DNA of 24,052 nucleotides from an uncultured Caryophanales bacterium (GCA_937902735.1 CALELS010000005.1:1-24052), one strand, 5' to 3'. Counted from the first letter of the stretch, positions 15,951 through 23,754 are shown. Notes: generated by a model not told the origin, from the letters alone. Numbers and translations are program-made.

Positions 15951-17813
15951 TTATCCTGATGGTTGAGTAGTAGTAGTTGGTTCCTCAAGTGCTATAGCTG
16001 AGAATGGATGTACTAAAGCTCCAGATAGACGAGTTTCCATTAAATATTTATATTGGTTGAAGTCAATATCGAAATCTTCGAAGCTTGTAATTTCTCCACC
16101 CTTAGTTGAACCAAATTGATAATCAGCCATATTTACAAAGATACCTAGTAATTTCTTAGTAGATGTTTCATGAGTTGTAGCATCTTCATGAGTACGTGTT
16201 TTATTTTCGAATTGTTCAATTGTATAAATGTTGTTAACATTTAGTGCTTGTGCTAAATCGCTCTTAGAACTATAAATTCTACGACCATTTAAATCTCTAG
16301 CTAGTAACATAACATTTAGTAAATGTGGTGTACAATAGAAATCTAAAGAACCGCTACCTCTATATTTTTCACGTGAATATAATGCGGCTGTTATAATTGC
16401 TTCCGCATATATATAATTTTCTCCGAAATGCTTATCAGTATCAGTTCCTTGAAGCTCTGTTTCAGCAGCTGTAATATCTACATCTTGGTGAATTGTATAG
16501 AACTCATCATCATGCCAAATATCTTGAATATGTGCAGATTTAATTTTGTCTGGATCATTGTCTTCGCGACCATCACCGATTAAAGCAGCTCTAGCAACTT
16601 CTCTTTCTAAAAGATCTTTCATGATACCTTTTTGATATGCTACTACATCAAAGTCAGTAATATCAATTATATCGTCTCTATCTAGTTTGTCTTTTACATA
16701 TACTGTCTGAGGGTCATGACTACGTCCACCTAAATTCCAAGTACCGATTAATTTCTTTTCTTCAGCTTTCTTATAACCCATAGCTCTTATGTCTGCTTCT
16801 TTAAGATTAGCAAATCTTGTTTTTACACGACTATATGGTGATTTCTTAGCTCTGTCTAATACTCTTCTAACCCATTCATAGTCTGCGTCTACTTTTTCTG
16901 GAGCTCCTGGATTTAATAATTTATAATCTGGGAATAATTCTTCGATGCTCTCAAAACTATGTTGTAAAGATTCGTTATTATTGATATAAGCATTCATTGC
17001 TTTCTTCAAACTTCCACAATCTTTAGCCATTTTTATAATTTCTACTTCATCGTTATGTTGTAAAAATTGTTCAGTATTTTTTGTATCACTTTCGAATACA
17101 TTATGTTTCATAGATTCTTCTTCTCCTTCTTCTTTTTCTGATTCTTCTTTTTCTGATTCTTCTTCATCATCTTCATCACTATGTTCTAATGCTTCTCCAA
17201 CAATAGCATAAACAGCTTTCTTTTGTTTATCACTTAATGTGTTGAATACATCTTCAATAGTTTCTTCTTCGTTCATGTTATCTTCTCCTTCTTGATCATC
17301 AGCATGCTCAATTTCTTCTGACACATTTTCAGATTCTTCTTCATGATCTTCCATGATACTTATAGTTGCATCAGTATAGATTGTTCCTTCTTCCTCATCT
17401 TCGCCAGAAGCATCATTATGACATATAACAGAGTCAATATATGCACCTGGATTAGCACCTGCCAAAACAAGGCTAACTTCTCTAATACATCCATGGACCA
17501 CATTTTTAGCTTGAGATTTTAGTCTATTAGCATATATTGACAATTTATCAATATCACCATTAATGACTAATTTCTTAGCATTTTGTCCAGCTTCTGTATC
17601 ATTGAATTTTCCATATGCATATACACCCTCTTCACGATTTTCTAGTAAAGCATGACCTAAAACTTCTTCTATACTATCATGATTATGGTTCCATACTAAT
17701 GGTACTTTTTGACCATCATTATCTTTGAATGCATCTTTTCGTATGGTTCTACCATCAGAACATTCTATATCATTTCTAGTAGCCCATCCGCTGAAATCAT
17801 ATGATTCTTTCAT
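15951..17813 (-). CDS. Fused prohead protease - scaffold - major capsid protein
   Basis: A 620-residue polyprotein combining three head functions that are often separate genes. Residues 1-135 form an HK97-type (S78) prohead serine protease: VPLVWNHNHD holds the likely catalytic His (43 or 45), KLSIYANRLKS the likely Ser92, and REVSLVLAGANPGAY the third conserved block. Residues 136-236 are a very acidic, Glu-rich delta/scaffold-like segment with a short helix (EDVFNTLSDKQKKAVYAIVGEALE). Residues about 255-610 form an HK97-fold major capsid protein, with N-terminal arm, E-loop region near 355-390 (GTWNLGGRSHDPQT) and C-terminal domain with KLLGIFVNMADYQFG. Maturation cleavage near 235-300 is inferred. 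AGAAAGGAG lies before the ATG at 17813. A second start at 17276 is listed separately. Confidence 0.92.
   Translation of the reverse strand: MKESYDFSGWATRNDIECSDGRTIRKDAFKDNDGQKVPLVWNHNHDSIEEVLGHALLENREEGVYAYGKFNDTEAGQNAKKLVINGDIDKLSIYANRLKSQAKNVVHGCIREVSLVLAGANPGAYIDSVICHNDASGEDEEEGTIYTDATISIMEDHEEESENVSEEIEHADDQEGEDNMNEEETIEDVFNTLSDKQKKAVYAIVGEALEHSDEDDEEESEKEESEKEEGEEESMKHNVFESDTKNTEQFLQHNDEVEIIKMAKDCGSLKKAMNAYINNNESLQHSFESIEELFPDYKLLNPGAPEKVDADYEWVRRVLDRAKKSPYSRVKTRFANLKEADIRAMGYKKAEEKKLIGTWNLGGRSHDPQTVYVKDKLDRDDIIDITDFDVVAYQKGIMKDLLEREVARAALIGDGREDNDPDKIKSAHIQDIWHDDEFYTIHQDVDITAAETELQGTDTDKHFGENYIYAEAIITAALYSREKYRGSGSLDFYCTPHLLNVMLLARDLNGRRIYSSKSDLAQALNVNNIYTIEQFENKTRTHEDATTHETSTKKLLGIFVNMADYQFGSTKGGEITSFEDFDIDFNQYKYLMETRLSGALVHPFSAIALEEPTTTTQPSG
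17274..17290 (-). promoter_or_regulatory. Internal ribosome binding site and in-frame ATG in the capsid gene
   Basis: Reading the minus strand, AAGGAG at 17290-17285 is followed by eight bases and then an in-frame ATG at 17276 (Met180 of the fusion). Starting here would give a 441-residue scaffold-plus-capsid protein without the protease domain. The surrounding Glu-rich codons (GAA, GGA) can create GGAG by chance, so use as a start is inferred. A weaker second candidate is Met235 at 17111, with GGAG eleven bases upstream. Confidence 0.5.
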
Positions 17814-17825
17814 ACTTACTCCTTT

Positions 17826-19199
17826 CTATGATTCTTCATCATCTAAAATTTCACCAATAATAGTGTAGACAGCTTGTTGCTGAGTAGCACTCATTGATTC
17901 AAATATTGATTGAGCTTCATCTGGCGACATATCTCCTGATTCTTGCTCATTTTGAGGTATCGTTTCTTCATCTGCATCAGTATCCTGAGCTAGATTAATA
18001 TTTTGTCCTTCTTCTGGGTGATTTAAGTTACTATTTATTAATTTGTCAGCCTTAGGATCATCAGATGGTTTACGACCTATTATTTGTCTAAACTCATTGG
18101 ATGTCATTATTTCATTTCTGGTAAATTTGTCAGCAATCTCAGCTAAATCCTTAGGTGGTATTAGTCTGAATGGATCAATAAAATATTCTATACTTTGTCC
18201 TTGGGTTCTAGCTGTTTTAGATAAAAATTTCCTTTTCATTTCATCTACTATAGCTGCAACTATTGGATCAATGGTTCTAGCATAATAATTAGTCATCGTA
18301 GACTCATCTGCTGTTCCATCTAATATTGCTTGTGTCATATTCAACTGGCTGAAAAGCATGCTCGTCCAATATTCAACTTGCTTCATTAAATTATTTTCTA
18401 ATGGTCTATTTAACTGTGTAACTTTTTCAGTTCCATCTATATATGCTATACCATATTTAGAGTTCTTTAATTGATCTTCAATATCTAATACCCTGTCATT
18501 AGCTTGATTTCTTCTTGTTTCTGATTTAATGCTATACGGTAATTGTATGATTAAATCTAATTTACCAGAACATGTTTGATCATCCACCATATCAAGTAAT
18601 GATAATTTATTCATTAATCTCGACAGTGTCGAGTTAGGCTCGTTCATCACTGAGTAAAATGGGTTTTCTACAATAGCTACCTTTGATTTAGAAATTATTA
18701 TATTTTCTTTTTTCATGGTTTTCTGATTGTATACATTTATTTTAACATCATCGGGGTACCATTCTACCACTTTACCAACTCTCATACTAAGAATATCAAA
18801 AGATGAGGAATTTTTAGGATTTATATCAGTGTCAACAGGCACTATCGCTACGCATCCTTCATCAAACATTGAAACAACTATGTCTTGTACAAAAGCTCGC
18901 CCTGTCTGGTCAAGATTTGCATCTAAACTTAAGCATTCATTTAATCCAGACTTTATCTCAGATTGAAATCTTCCATCTTTTGTTTTACAATGTATTATAT
19001 CAACCGAAGCGACATCAAGCGCTATTCGATTAAATATTGTATTAACTATAGAGCGATCTCTTCCTCTTGATAATCTTAGCCTATCGGGTCTATAGCTTCC
19101 ATTACTGTATGTTATAATATTAGTCCTATATTCAGTAGGGTCTCTATTTAAAAAAACGTTAAATGCTTTCTTTAGTCTAGACCCGATTGTTGTGTCCAT
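17826..19199 (-). CDS. Portal protein
   Basis: A 457-residue portal of the HK97/SPP1-like type, forming the twelve-subunit ring for DNA entry and exit. The N-terminus (GSRLKKAFNVFLNRDP) is followed by RDRSIVNTIFNRIALDVASVDI, a portal hallmark, a central wing region with VEWYPDDVKINVYNQ, the clip/stem part (GIAYIDGTEKVTQLNRPLENN), and the FSQLNMTQAILDGTADESTMTNYY motif at about residues 285-310. The final 34 residues (424-457) form an acidic tail with IFESMSATQQQAVYTIIGEIL, very similar to the scaffold segment of the capsid fusion. AAGGAGG lies eight bases before the ATG at 19199. It lies between the second basic GMRWG protein and the capsid gene. Confidence 0.92.
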   Translation of the reverse strand: MDTTIGSRLKKAFNVFLNRDPTEYRTNIITYSNGSYRPDRLRLSRGRDRSIVNTIFNRIALDVASVDIIHCKTKDGRFQSEIKSGLNECLSLDANLDQTGRAFVQDIVVSMFDEGCVAIVPVDTDINPKNSSSFDILSMRVGKVVEWYPDDVKINVYNQKTMKKENIIISKSKVAIVENPFYSVMNEPNSTLSRLMNKLSLLDMVDDQTCSGKLDLIIQLPYSIKSETRRNQANDRVLDIEDQLKNSKYGIAYIDGTEKVTQLNRPLENNLMKQVEYWTSMLFSQLNMTQAILDGTADESTMTNYYARTIDPIVAAIVDEMKRKFLSKTARTQGQSIEYFIDPFRLIPPKDLAEIADKFTRNEIMTSNEFRQIIGRKPSDDPKADKLINSNLNHPEEGQNINLAQDTDADEETIPQNEQESGDMSPDEAQSIFESMSATQQQAVYTIIGEILDDEES

Positions 19200-19211
19200 T
19201 CATTGTCCTCC

Positions 19212-19766
19212 TTATTTATCTGGTTTTGAATATCTCATTATGAAACTCTTACCGGTGTTTATAGTTCCGGAATTAATATCTCTTATTGTGTTTTTATACA
19301 TTGATATCATTCTTTCATTCTTTTTTAAATAGCCTTCCGCTTTAAATGCTTTAGCTTTTGCTCTATCAGACTTTAATTGGTACTTATTAAATTTTATATG
19401 TTTTTGAGCTTTATCTATTTTACGTTGTTGTTTCATAGATTTCTCAATATATTTTGCTATTTTTTCGGTATTTGGTTTACCTATTAATTTGTTATTCTGT
19501 TTATATATTTTATCTTCATATTTAGCCTTTTTAGCAGTAGCTTTATCCAATCTTTTTTGCCATTTAGATTGTTTATTTCTAAATTTTAAAGCTTTTCTGG
19601 CAAATTTGTTTGATAACTTGCTTTGTTCGTTAGCGTAATCACTTAATTTTTTATTCTTTTTTAATATTTTATCTATTTTATTGCCAAGTTGTTCAGGTGT
19701 TTTTCTAACACCCCATCTCATTCCTGGTATACCAAAATGTTCTATGTAATCATCTTGTTTGTTCAT
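19212..19766 (-). CDS. Basic coiled-coil protein with N-terminal HFGIPGMRWGVRK motif
   Basis: A 184-residue protein, strongly lysine-rich and predicted almost wholly helical (for example LSKYANEQ-like and KAKYEDKIYKQNNKL segments). The first twenty residues hold DYIEHFGIPGMRWGVRK. I remember H-x-G-x-x-G-M-K-W-G-V-R motifs at the start or end of several head-cluster proteins of Bacillota phages, with no established role that I know. ATG at 19766 is preferred over ATG at 19784 because GAGGTGAAT sits just upstream and the overlap with the terminase disappears. It lies between terminase and portal. It could be packaged in the head, bind DNA or help assembly; none of this is shown by the sequence. 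A related motif occurs in the gene on the other side of the terminase. Confidence 0.65.
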   Translation of the reverse strand: MNKQDDYIEHFGIPGMRWGVRKTPEQLGNKIDKILKKNKKLSDYANEQSKLSNKFARKALKFRNKQSKWQKRLDKATAKKAKYEDKIYKQNNKLIGKPNTEKIAKYIEKSMKQQRKIDKAQKHIKFNKYQLKSDRAKAKAFKAEGYLKKNERMISMYKNTIRDINSGTINTGKSFIMRYSKPDK

Positions 19767-19776
19767 ATATTCACCT

Positions 19777-21522
19777 CTATTCAAATGCCTCTCTGTTATT
19801 TTTATATGCTATATAAGCATCCATCATAGCTGCAACAGAATCTATCTTTTGATCAGCTCTTTTTTTATACAACTTTTTATTGCCATTAGTATCTTGCAAT
19901 ATTATACAATTACCCATAGTATATTTCATAACTGATTCGTCAAATAATAGTAATCTATCTTCTGCTAATTTCTTTATTTCTCCTAATGGTACAGATTCAG
20001 TTTTGGCTCCTTGTATTACTTTTTCGATTCCGTAAGGTCCATTTTCTCGTTCCCATCTTTCAACAAAATCTTTCGCATTATATGGATCATACCCAAAACA
20101 TCTAACGTCGTACTGTGTATCAATTATAAATTGGTCTAGATCCTCGTAAATTTCCATAGGGTCTAGTATAGTACCGTCCATTATCATAAGGCTACCCTCA
20201 TTTATAAATTCATCATATTTTAATCGCATAGCTGAAGGTAACCGATTAAGTGTTCTTTCAGTTATGTAATTTCTAGACTTAACACCAAACGCGCCATCTC
20301 GTAATGGGAACACAAATGTGAATGAACAAAAGTCGTCACCTTGTGATAAATCGGCTCCTAAAGCACATGGCATTCCAAAGAATGTAGTTTGTCTATGTGG
20401 TATTGTTTCTTCATACGTGAAGAAATATGTATAACCCTCCATAGGTATACCAAAACGTTTAGCTAATATATCATTTCTATTAGCTGGTGCTTTCTCGGCT
20501 CTTTCTACATCTAACTGATACGTTTCATACGATACGGTTTTTCCTAAATTTGGGTTAGCTTTTACCCATTTGTCTGGGTTACCAACTTCATCTATACTGT
20601 CAAGCTTATACCACCATATAGAAACGTGCGGATTATAATATTCGCCTTTAAGTATATCCATAAGCTCCATTTTGATTGTGTCACCTGGACCATTTCTTAC
20701 TGTTCCTTCAGAACTAACAGCTACTATTAGATAATCATCATTTTTTGAGGCACCTTGTTCAAGTGCACCTATAACATCCTCTCTTATATCACCAGAAAGC
20801 CATTCATCAACTGTATTTATTCTACTATTCAATCCCTGAACCTTGTCGATTGACATTGGTTTAATCTCTACTAATGAATTAGTTAAGAAATTTTCAATTC
20901 CTTTTTTGGTTGACGCAAGTTTAGGTCTTTTTGCTTTATTGCCAGTTGTATTATTTATAGATCCTTCTGTTAAAAATTTGAATAACGGGCCTTTTGATCT
21001 GGTTATAGCGGTTCTCATTGGAGCTAATACCTCGTCAGCCTGATACATTGTTGGTGCTATATGAACCTGATGTGTAGTTGAAGTATCAACGTTTAAGAAA
21101 TATTGATGAATATATGATTCATACTGTGATTTAGCAGCACCTCTGGCAATTATAAGATACTGTTTATTGGTTAATCTTTTCTTTATTCTTTTTCTAACAT
21201 AATGCCCACCATATCCATCTTTAGACGGTATATAAACACTACGTTCAACAAAATAATACCAACAAAATACTTCCTCAGCCCATAACTTGAATGTGTCAAG
21301 TAACGTTAAATCACTTCCATCTGTAAGAGTTAATTCGTTTTCACAAAAATCTATCCAACCATCAAGAGCTTTGTCGTCATAGTAGAAACCTGGGTTTTCT
21401 ATAAGATGATCTATACGATTCATTTCCATAGCTATTGTTTCATTTACTGGTGTCTCGCCTCTTATTACAGAATCTCTAAACATTCCATAATATTTAGGCG
21501 TGGCAGTATTAGATAATGCCAT
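19777..21522 (-). CDS. terL: Terminase large subunit
   Basis: A 581-residue ATPase-nuclease that drives DNA into the prohead through the portal and cuts packaged DNA. The ATPase domain shows a Walker A-type loop ARGAAKS (126-132) and a Walker B-like TVDEW (237-241); the coupling-type segment YLIVAVSSEGT follows at about 264-274. The nuclease domain has three acidic positions consistent with an RNase H fold: D391 in ALGADLSQGDDF, D479 in CFGYDPYNA and D561 in KIDSVAAMMDAY. It resembles the HK97-like Terminase_1 group. The ATG at 21522 lies 3 bases after the stop of the upstream gene; the ribosome binding site is weak (AAAGGGAC), so translation is probably coupled. The family and length are as expected and nothing appears broken. 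Confidence 0.96.
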   Translation of the reverse strand: MALSNTATPKYYGMFRDSVIRGETPVNETIAMEMNRIDHLIENPGFYYDDKALDGWIDFCENELTLTDGSDLTLLDTFKLWAEEVFCWYYFVERSVYIPSKDGYGGHYVRKRIKKRLTNKQYLIIARGAAKSQYESYIHQYFLNVDTSTTHQVHIAPTMYQADEVLAPMRTAITRSKGPLFKFLTEGSINNTTGNKAKRPKLASTKKGIENFLTNSLVEIKPMSIDKVQGLNSRINTVDEWLSGDIREDVIGALEQGASKNDDYLIVAVSSEGTVRNGPGDTIKMELMDILKGEYYNPHVSIWWYKLDSIDEVGNPDKWVKANPNLGKTVSYETYQLDVERAEKAPANRNDILAKRFGIPMEGYTYFFTYEETIPHRQTTFFGMPCALGADLSQGDDFCSFTFVFPLRDGAFGVKSRNYITERTLNRLPSAMRLKYDEFINEGSLMIMDGTILDPMEIYEDLDQFIIDTQYDVRCFGYDPYNAKDFVERWERENGPYGIEKVIQGAKTESVPLGEIKKLAEDRLLLFDESVMKYTMGNCIILQDTNGNKKLYKKRADQKIDSVAAMMDAYIAYKNNREAFE

Positions 21523-21525
21523 TTA

Positions 21526-22122
21526 TTATTGTCCCTTTTTCTTTTGGAAATTTTCATCAAAAGAATTGATAGCCATATCACCATATTTTTTCATATACGA
21601 TGCAACTAAATCTTTCCCGGCATTAGTAGCGGCTGGAATTAGAACATCTTTAACAACAGCTCTAACAAATTTCTGCCCGATAGAAGCATGATAATTTTGC
21701 AATTCTATAAGTTGTTTTTCATTATTTAATCTATTCTGTCGTTCTTTTAATTCTGTATCAGATAAATTATGAATTTCTTTTTTAGTTAATGGATTATTTC
21801 GACTTTTAGTTTCTCCTTTGTTTGGGGTGCTATCTTTTCCGAAATCTATTCCATATTTGTTTAATATATGCTTTTTAGCTTTTACTATTTTTTCGTCTTG
21901 TTGTTTTTGAAGTTTTCTTTTATAGGCCTCGTCTTTAGCAAGTTTCTTTAATTTTCTTATTTTTAATCGAGTATTCTCGTTTATATTTTTTTGTTTATTT
22001 TTTCTATTTCTATAGTTCAGAGCGGTTTTTTTAATGTCAGCAAAAATATGTTGACCCCACTTCATTCCTAATCTACCATAATGATATAATTCGTCGGAAT
22101 TATTCTGTTCTATGTTATGCAT
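21526..22122 (-). CDS. Basic coiled-coil protein with N-terminal YHYGRLGMKWG motif
   Basis: A 198-residue protein, rich in Lys and Asn, mostly helical, with the N-terminal motif DELYHYGRLGMKWGQH at residues 10-25. The middle (about 40-90) is a dense basic coiled-coil region (NTRLKIRKLKKLAKDEAYKR), and residues about 150-180 are less charged (FVRAVVKDVLIPAATNAGK). The motif is shared with the gene on the other side of the terminase, but the remaining sequence is not clearly homologous. AAGGAGGAATAGT lies before the ATG at 22122, inside the last codons of the connector gene, one base upstream. It may be a head-associated or packaged DNA-binding protein; this is inferred from charge and location only. 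Confidence 0.65.
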   Translation of the reverse strand: MHNIEQNNSDELYHYGRLGMKWGQHIFADIKKTALNYRNRKNKQKNINENTRLKIRKLKKLAKDEAYKRKLQKQQDEKIVKAKKHILNKYGIDFGKDSTPNKGETKSRNNPLTKKEIHNLSDTELKERQNRLNNEKQLIELQNYHASIGQKFVRAVVKDVLIPAATNAGKDLVASYMKKYGDMAINSFDENFQKKKGQ

Positions 22123-22123
22123 A

Positions 22124-22462
22124 CTATTCCTCCTTTTGTATCATTAAACGCCACTCTAATTCTCTAATAGATTCTTTGTATGATTCTATCACAGATCCAT
22201 TTATAGGTGGGTCAAATGTCATCTTAACTTTTAGATATATATAATCTTTAATTGCACCTATATCGTCTGCCTCAGAAAAATATTCTCTCCATTCATTAGA
22301 ATTGTTTCTAATTCGAAAACCACCTTCTGGTCCGACTCCTAATTGACTTAATATCATAAAAGCTGAATTAATATGATTTATTATAATAAGATCAAAGTCT
22401 TCACATAATGGATCTATACCTAACATTGCTTTTATAGAATCTAATATGCTTTCATTAGTCAT
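22124..22462 (-). CDS. gp6-like head-tail connector protein
   Basis: A 112-residue helical protein of the HK97 gp6-like connector family, which forms a ring under the portal. Diagnostic features are the N-terminal SILDSIKAMLGI, the pattern IINHINSAFMILSQLGVGP, EWREYFSEADDIGAIKDYIYLKVKMTFDPP and ending ELEWRL. ATG at 22462 is preceded by AAAGGAGTACAGC. Normally this gene lies after the capsid gene; here it lies upstream of the terminase, between an SH3 protein and a GMKWG protein. As remembered, related gut phages sometimes also have it there, so this is probably a lineage-level arrangement and not a recent rearrangement. Confidence 0.82.
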   Translation of the reverse strand: MTNESILDSIKAMLGIDPLCEDFDLIIINHINSAFMILSQLGVGPEGGFRIRNNSNEWREYFSEADDIGAIKDYIYLKVKMTFDPPINGSVIESYKESIRELEWRLMIQKEE

Positions 22463-22474
22463 GCTGTACTCCTT

Positions 22475-22942
22475 TTATTTAAGTTCTATAAAATCTTTTA
22501 CACAAAATCCAATTATATCATCTATTTTAACTTTGTAGAACTGATTTTCAACTAATGTTCCTAATACTTCAACTTCTGTACCAGAATCAATAACTTTTAA
22601 AACAGAAGATTTTGTAGATGCTTCTTCTCTAACATTTAATCTAGAACAATTAGACACAACACCTTTTACTATTTCTTCCTCATTTTCTTCTGGTGCAACA
22701 GGTGCACTATCAGTTTTTACTTCATCTTCATTTTCTTCTGGTGTAACAGGTGTGTTATCAGTTTTTACTTCATCTTTATTTTCTTCTGGTACAACAGGTG
22801 TGTCAACCACGTCTTCTTTATTTTCTTCTTGTACAACAGGTATATCAACTATGTCTTCTTTATTTTCTTCTGGTACAACAGGTGTGTCAACCACGTCTTC
22901 TTTATTTTCTTCTTTATAATAATTTTTATAATTTCTACCCAT
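22475..22942 (-). CDS. Acidic-repeat protein with C-terminal bacterial SH3 domain
   Basis: A 155-residue protein. After a short basic N-terminus (MGRNYKNYYK), residues 11-84 are low-complexity repeats: three 14-residue units EENKED(V/I)VD(T/I)PVV(P/Q) and two 16-residue units EEN(K/E)DEVKTD(N/S)(T/A)PV(T/A)P. Residues about 94-155 form an SH3_3-like domain (GVVSNCSRLNVREEASTKSS, then EVEVLGTLVENQFYKVKI, GFCVKDFIEL). Bacterial SH3 domains often bind cell-wall peptides, but there is no signal peptide or enzyme domain. It may be a head decoration, a packaged accessory or a scaffold tether; the function is unknown. The ATG at 22942 is chosen for GGAGGAAAATAAT upstream; a longer frame to 23044 overlaps the HNH gene. 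Confidence 0.7.
   Translation of the reverse strand: MGRNYKNYYKEENKEDVVDTPVVPEENKEDIVDIPVVQEENKEDVVDTPVVPEENKDEVKTDNTPVTPEENEDEVKTDSAPVAPEENEEEIVKGVVSNCSRLNVREEASTKSSVLKVIDSGTEVEVLGTLVENQFYKVKIDDIIGFCVKDFIELK
22691..22912 (-). repeat. Coding tandem repeats of 42 and 48 bases
   Basis: Three 42-base units (variants of TTCTTCTGGTACAACAGGTG plus the following half) and two 48-base units encode the Glu/Pro/Val linker of the SH3 protein. Units differ by few bases, suggesting expansion by slippage or unequal recombination. Confidence 0.9.
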
Positions 22943-22955
22943 ATTATTTTCCTCC

Positions 22956-23387
22956 TTAATGTATCCATGGACACATATCATTTTTATATCGTTCAACTGG
23001 TTCTGGATATAAATCTTTACGATTTCCGTAATGTATAGCGTCATGAGTTTTTTTCACAGTTGTTATAAGATACTCTGGATCTAATAAATATTTTGATTTG
23101 TTAATTATATCATCTTGAGTAATTGGATTCATATGATGAATTAATATCTTGTCATAATTTATTTCGTATCCATTGCATCCTAGATCACAACCATGGTCTC
23201 GTGCTATAACTTTATTTCTTACATTTCTCCATTCAGTTGAATTGTAAAACTTCTGATTAAGATATCTATCAAAACCAAAAGTTTCTTCACAAACTATACC
23301 ATTTAAATTCAAATAATCAAATCGTTCTTCAAAAGTTTTTAACTTACTTAATTCGGAATACGTTTTTATATTTCTACTATTGATCAT
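22956..23387 (-). CDS. HNH endonuclease associated with packaging
   Basis: A 143-residue HNH-family nuclease. HNH proteins next to terminases are known in HK97-like phages to assist the terminase in cutting DNA at packaging sites. The core is ILIHHMNPI (His84-His85), then LLDPEYLITTVKKTHDAIHYG (His115, His119), and the C-terminus ends ERYKNDMCPWIH, which is usual for this group. In the place where a DPENL-type Asn is common, Tyr106 is found. FYNSTEWRNVRNKVIARDHGCDL (about 48-69) is the usual upstream segment. ATG at 23387 overlaps the previous gene by 11 bases, with GAGG nine bases upstream. A free-standing homing role is less likely because it lies tightly inside the operon. Confidence 0.85.
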   Translation of the reverse strand: MINSRNIKTYSELSKLKTFEERFDYLNLNGIVCEETFGFDRYLNQKFYNSTEWRNVRNKVIARDHGCDLGCNGYEINYDKILIHHMNPITQDDIINKSKYLLDPEYLITTVKKTHDAIHYGNRKDLYPEPVERYKNDMCPWIH

Positions 23388-23724
23388 CTTCTATTTCCTC
23401 GTCAAGTCCTTTGTAATGATTCATAGCTTTTATTGCTTCTTTGTATAGTTCTTCTACTTGTTTAGCAGATTCTAAAGATTCTGTCTTAGCAGCTGCTAAT
23501 TTTCTTTGTTCTTCTAATAATTCATTTTTTAATTTCGATTCAGCGGTTGCTAATTTCAAATAATGTGTTATTACTTGTGAAGATGCGGTTCCATCTTTTA
23601 ATTGTTTCTCAGCTAAATTGGTAGCCAGATAAATTAATTGGTTTTCTCGAGCTTCTGGAGTCAAAGCAGGCTTAATTTTTTGTTCACTCACCTTACTATT
23701 TGATATTCTAGGAATAACCATCAC
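23377..23724 (-). CDS. Putative small terminase subunit
   Basis: A helical protein of about 115 residues at the head of the operon, before the HNH and terminase genes. KPALTPEARENQLIYLATNLAEKQLKDGTASSQVITHYLKLA (about 18-60) could include a small helix-turn-helix region, and a coiled coil follows (LKNELLEEQRKLAAAKTESL). As I remember it, this family in gut Bacillota phages is sometimes labelled small terminase and sometimes unnamed; the place supports DNA recognition for packaging but no motif proves it. The start is uncertain: AGAAAGGAG is only 2 bases from ATG at 23721, and even closer to GTG at 23724, while an in-frame ATT at 23715 followed by Pro-Arg has a better 8-base spacing. Confidence 0.6.
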   Translation of the reverse strand: MMVIPRISNSKVSEQKIKPALTPEARENQLIYLATNLAEKQLKDGTASSQVITHYLKLATAESKLKNELLEEQRKLAAAKTESLESAKQVEELYKEAIKAMNHYKGLDEEIEDDQ

Positions 23725-23754
23725 TCCTTTCTATCTACTTGTTAAGATTCTATA

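Noticed and set aside
22691..22912. Regularly spaced repeats that could suggest a CRISPR array
   Set aside because: Units are contiguous, in frame and code for an acidic linker; there are no unique spacers or cas genes.
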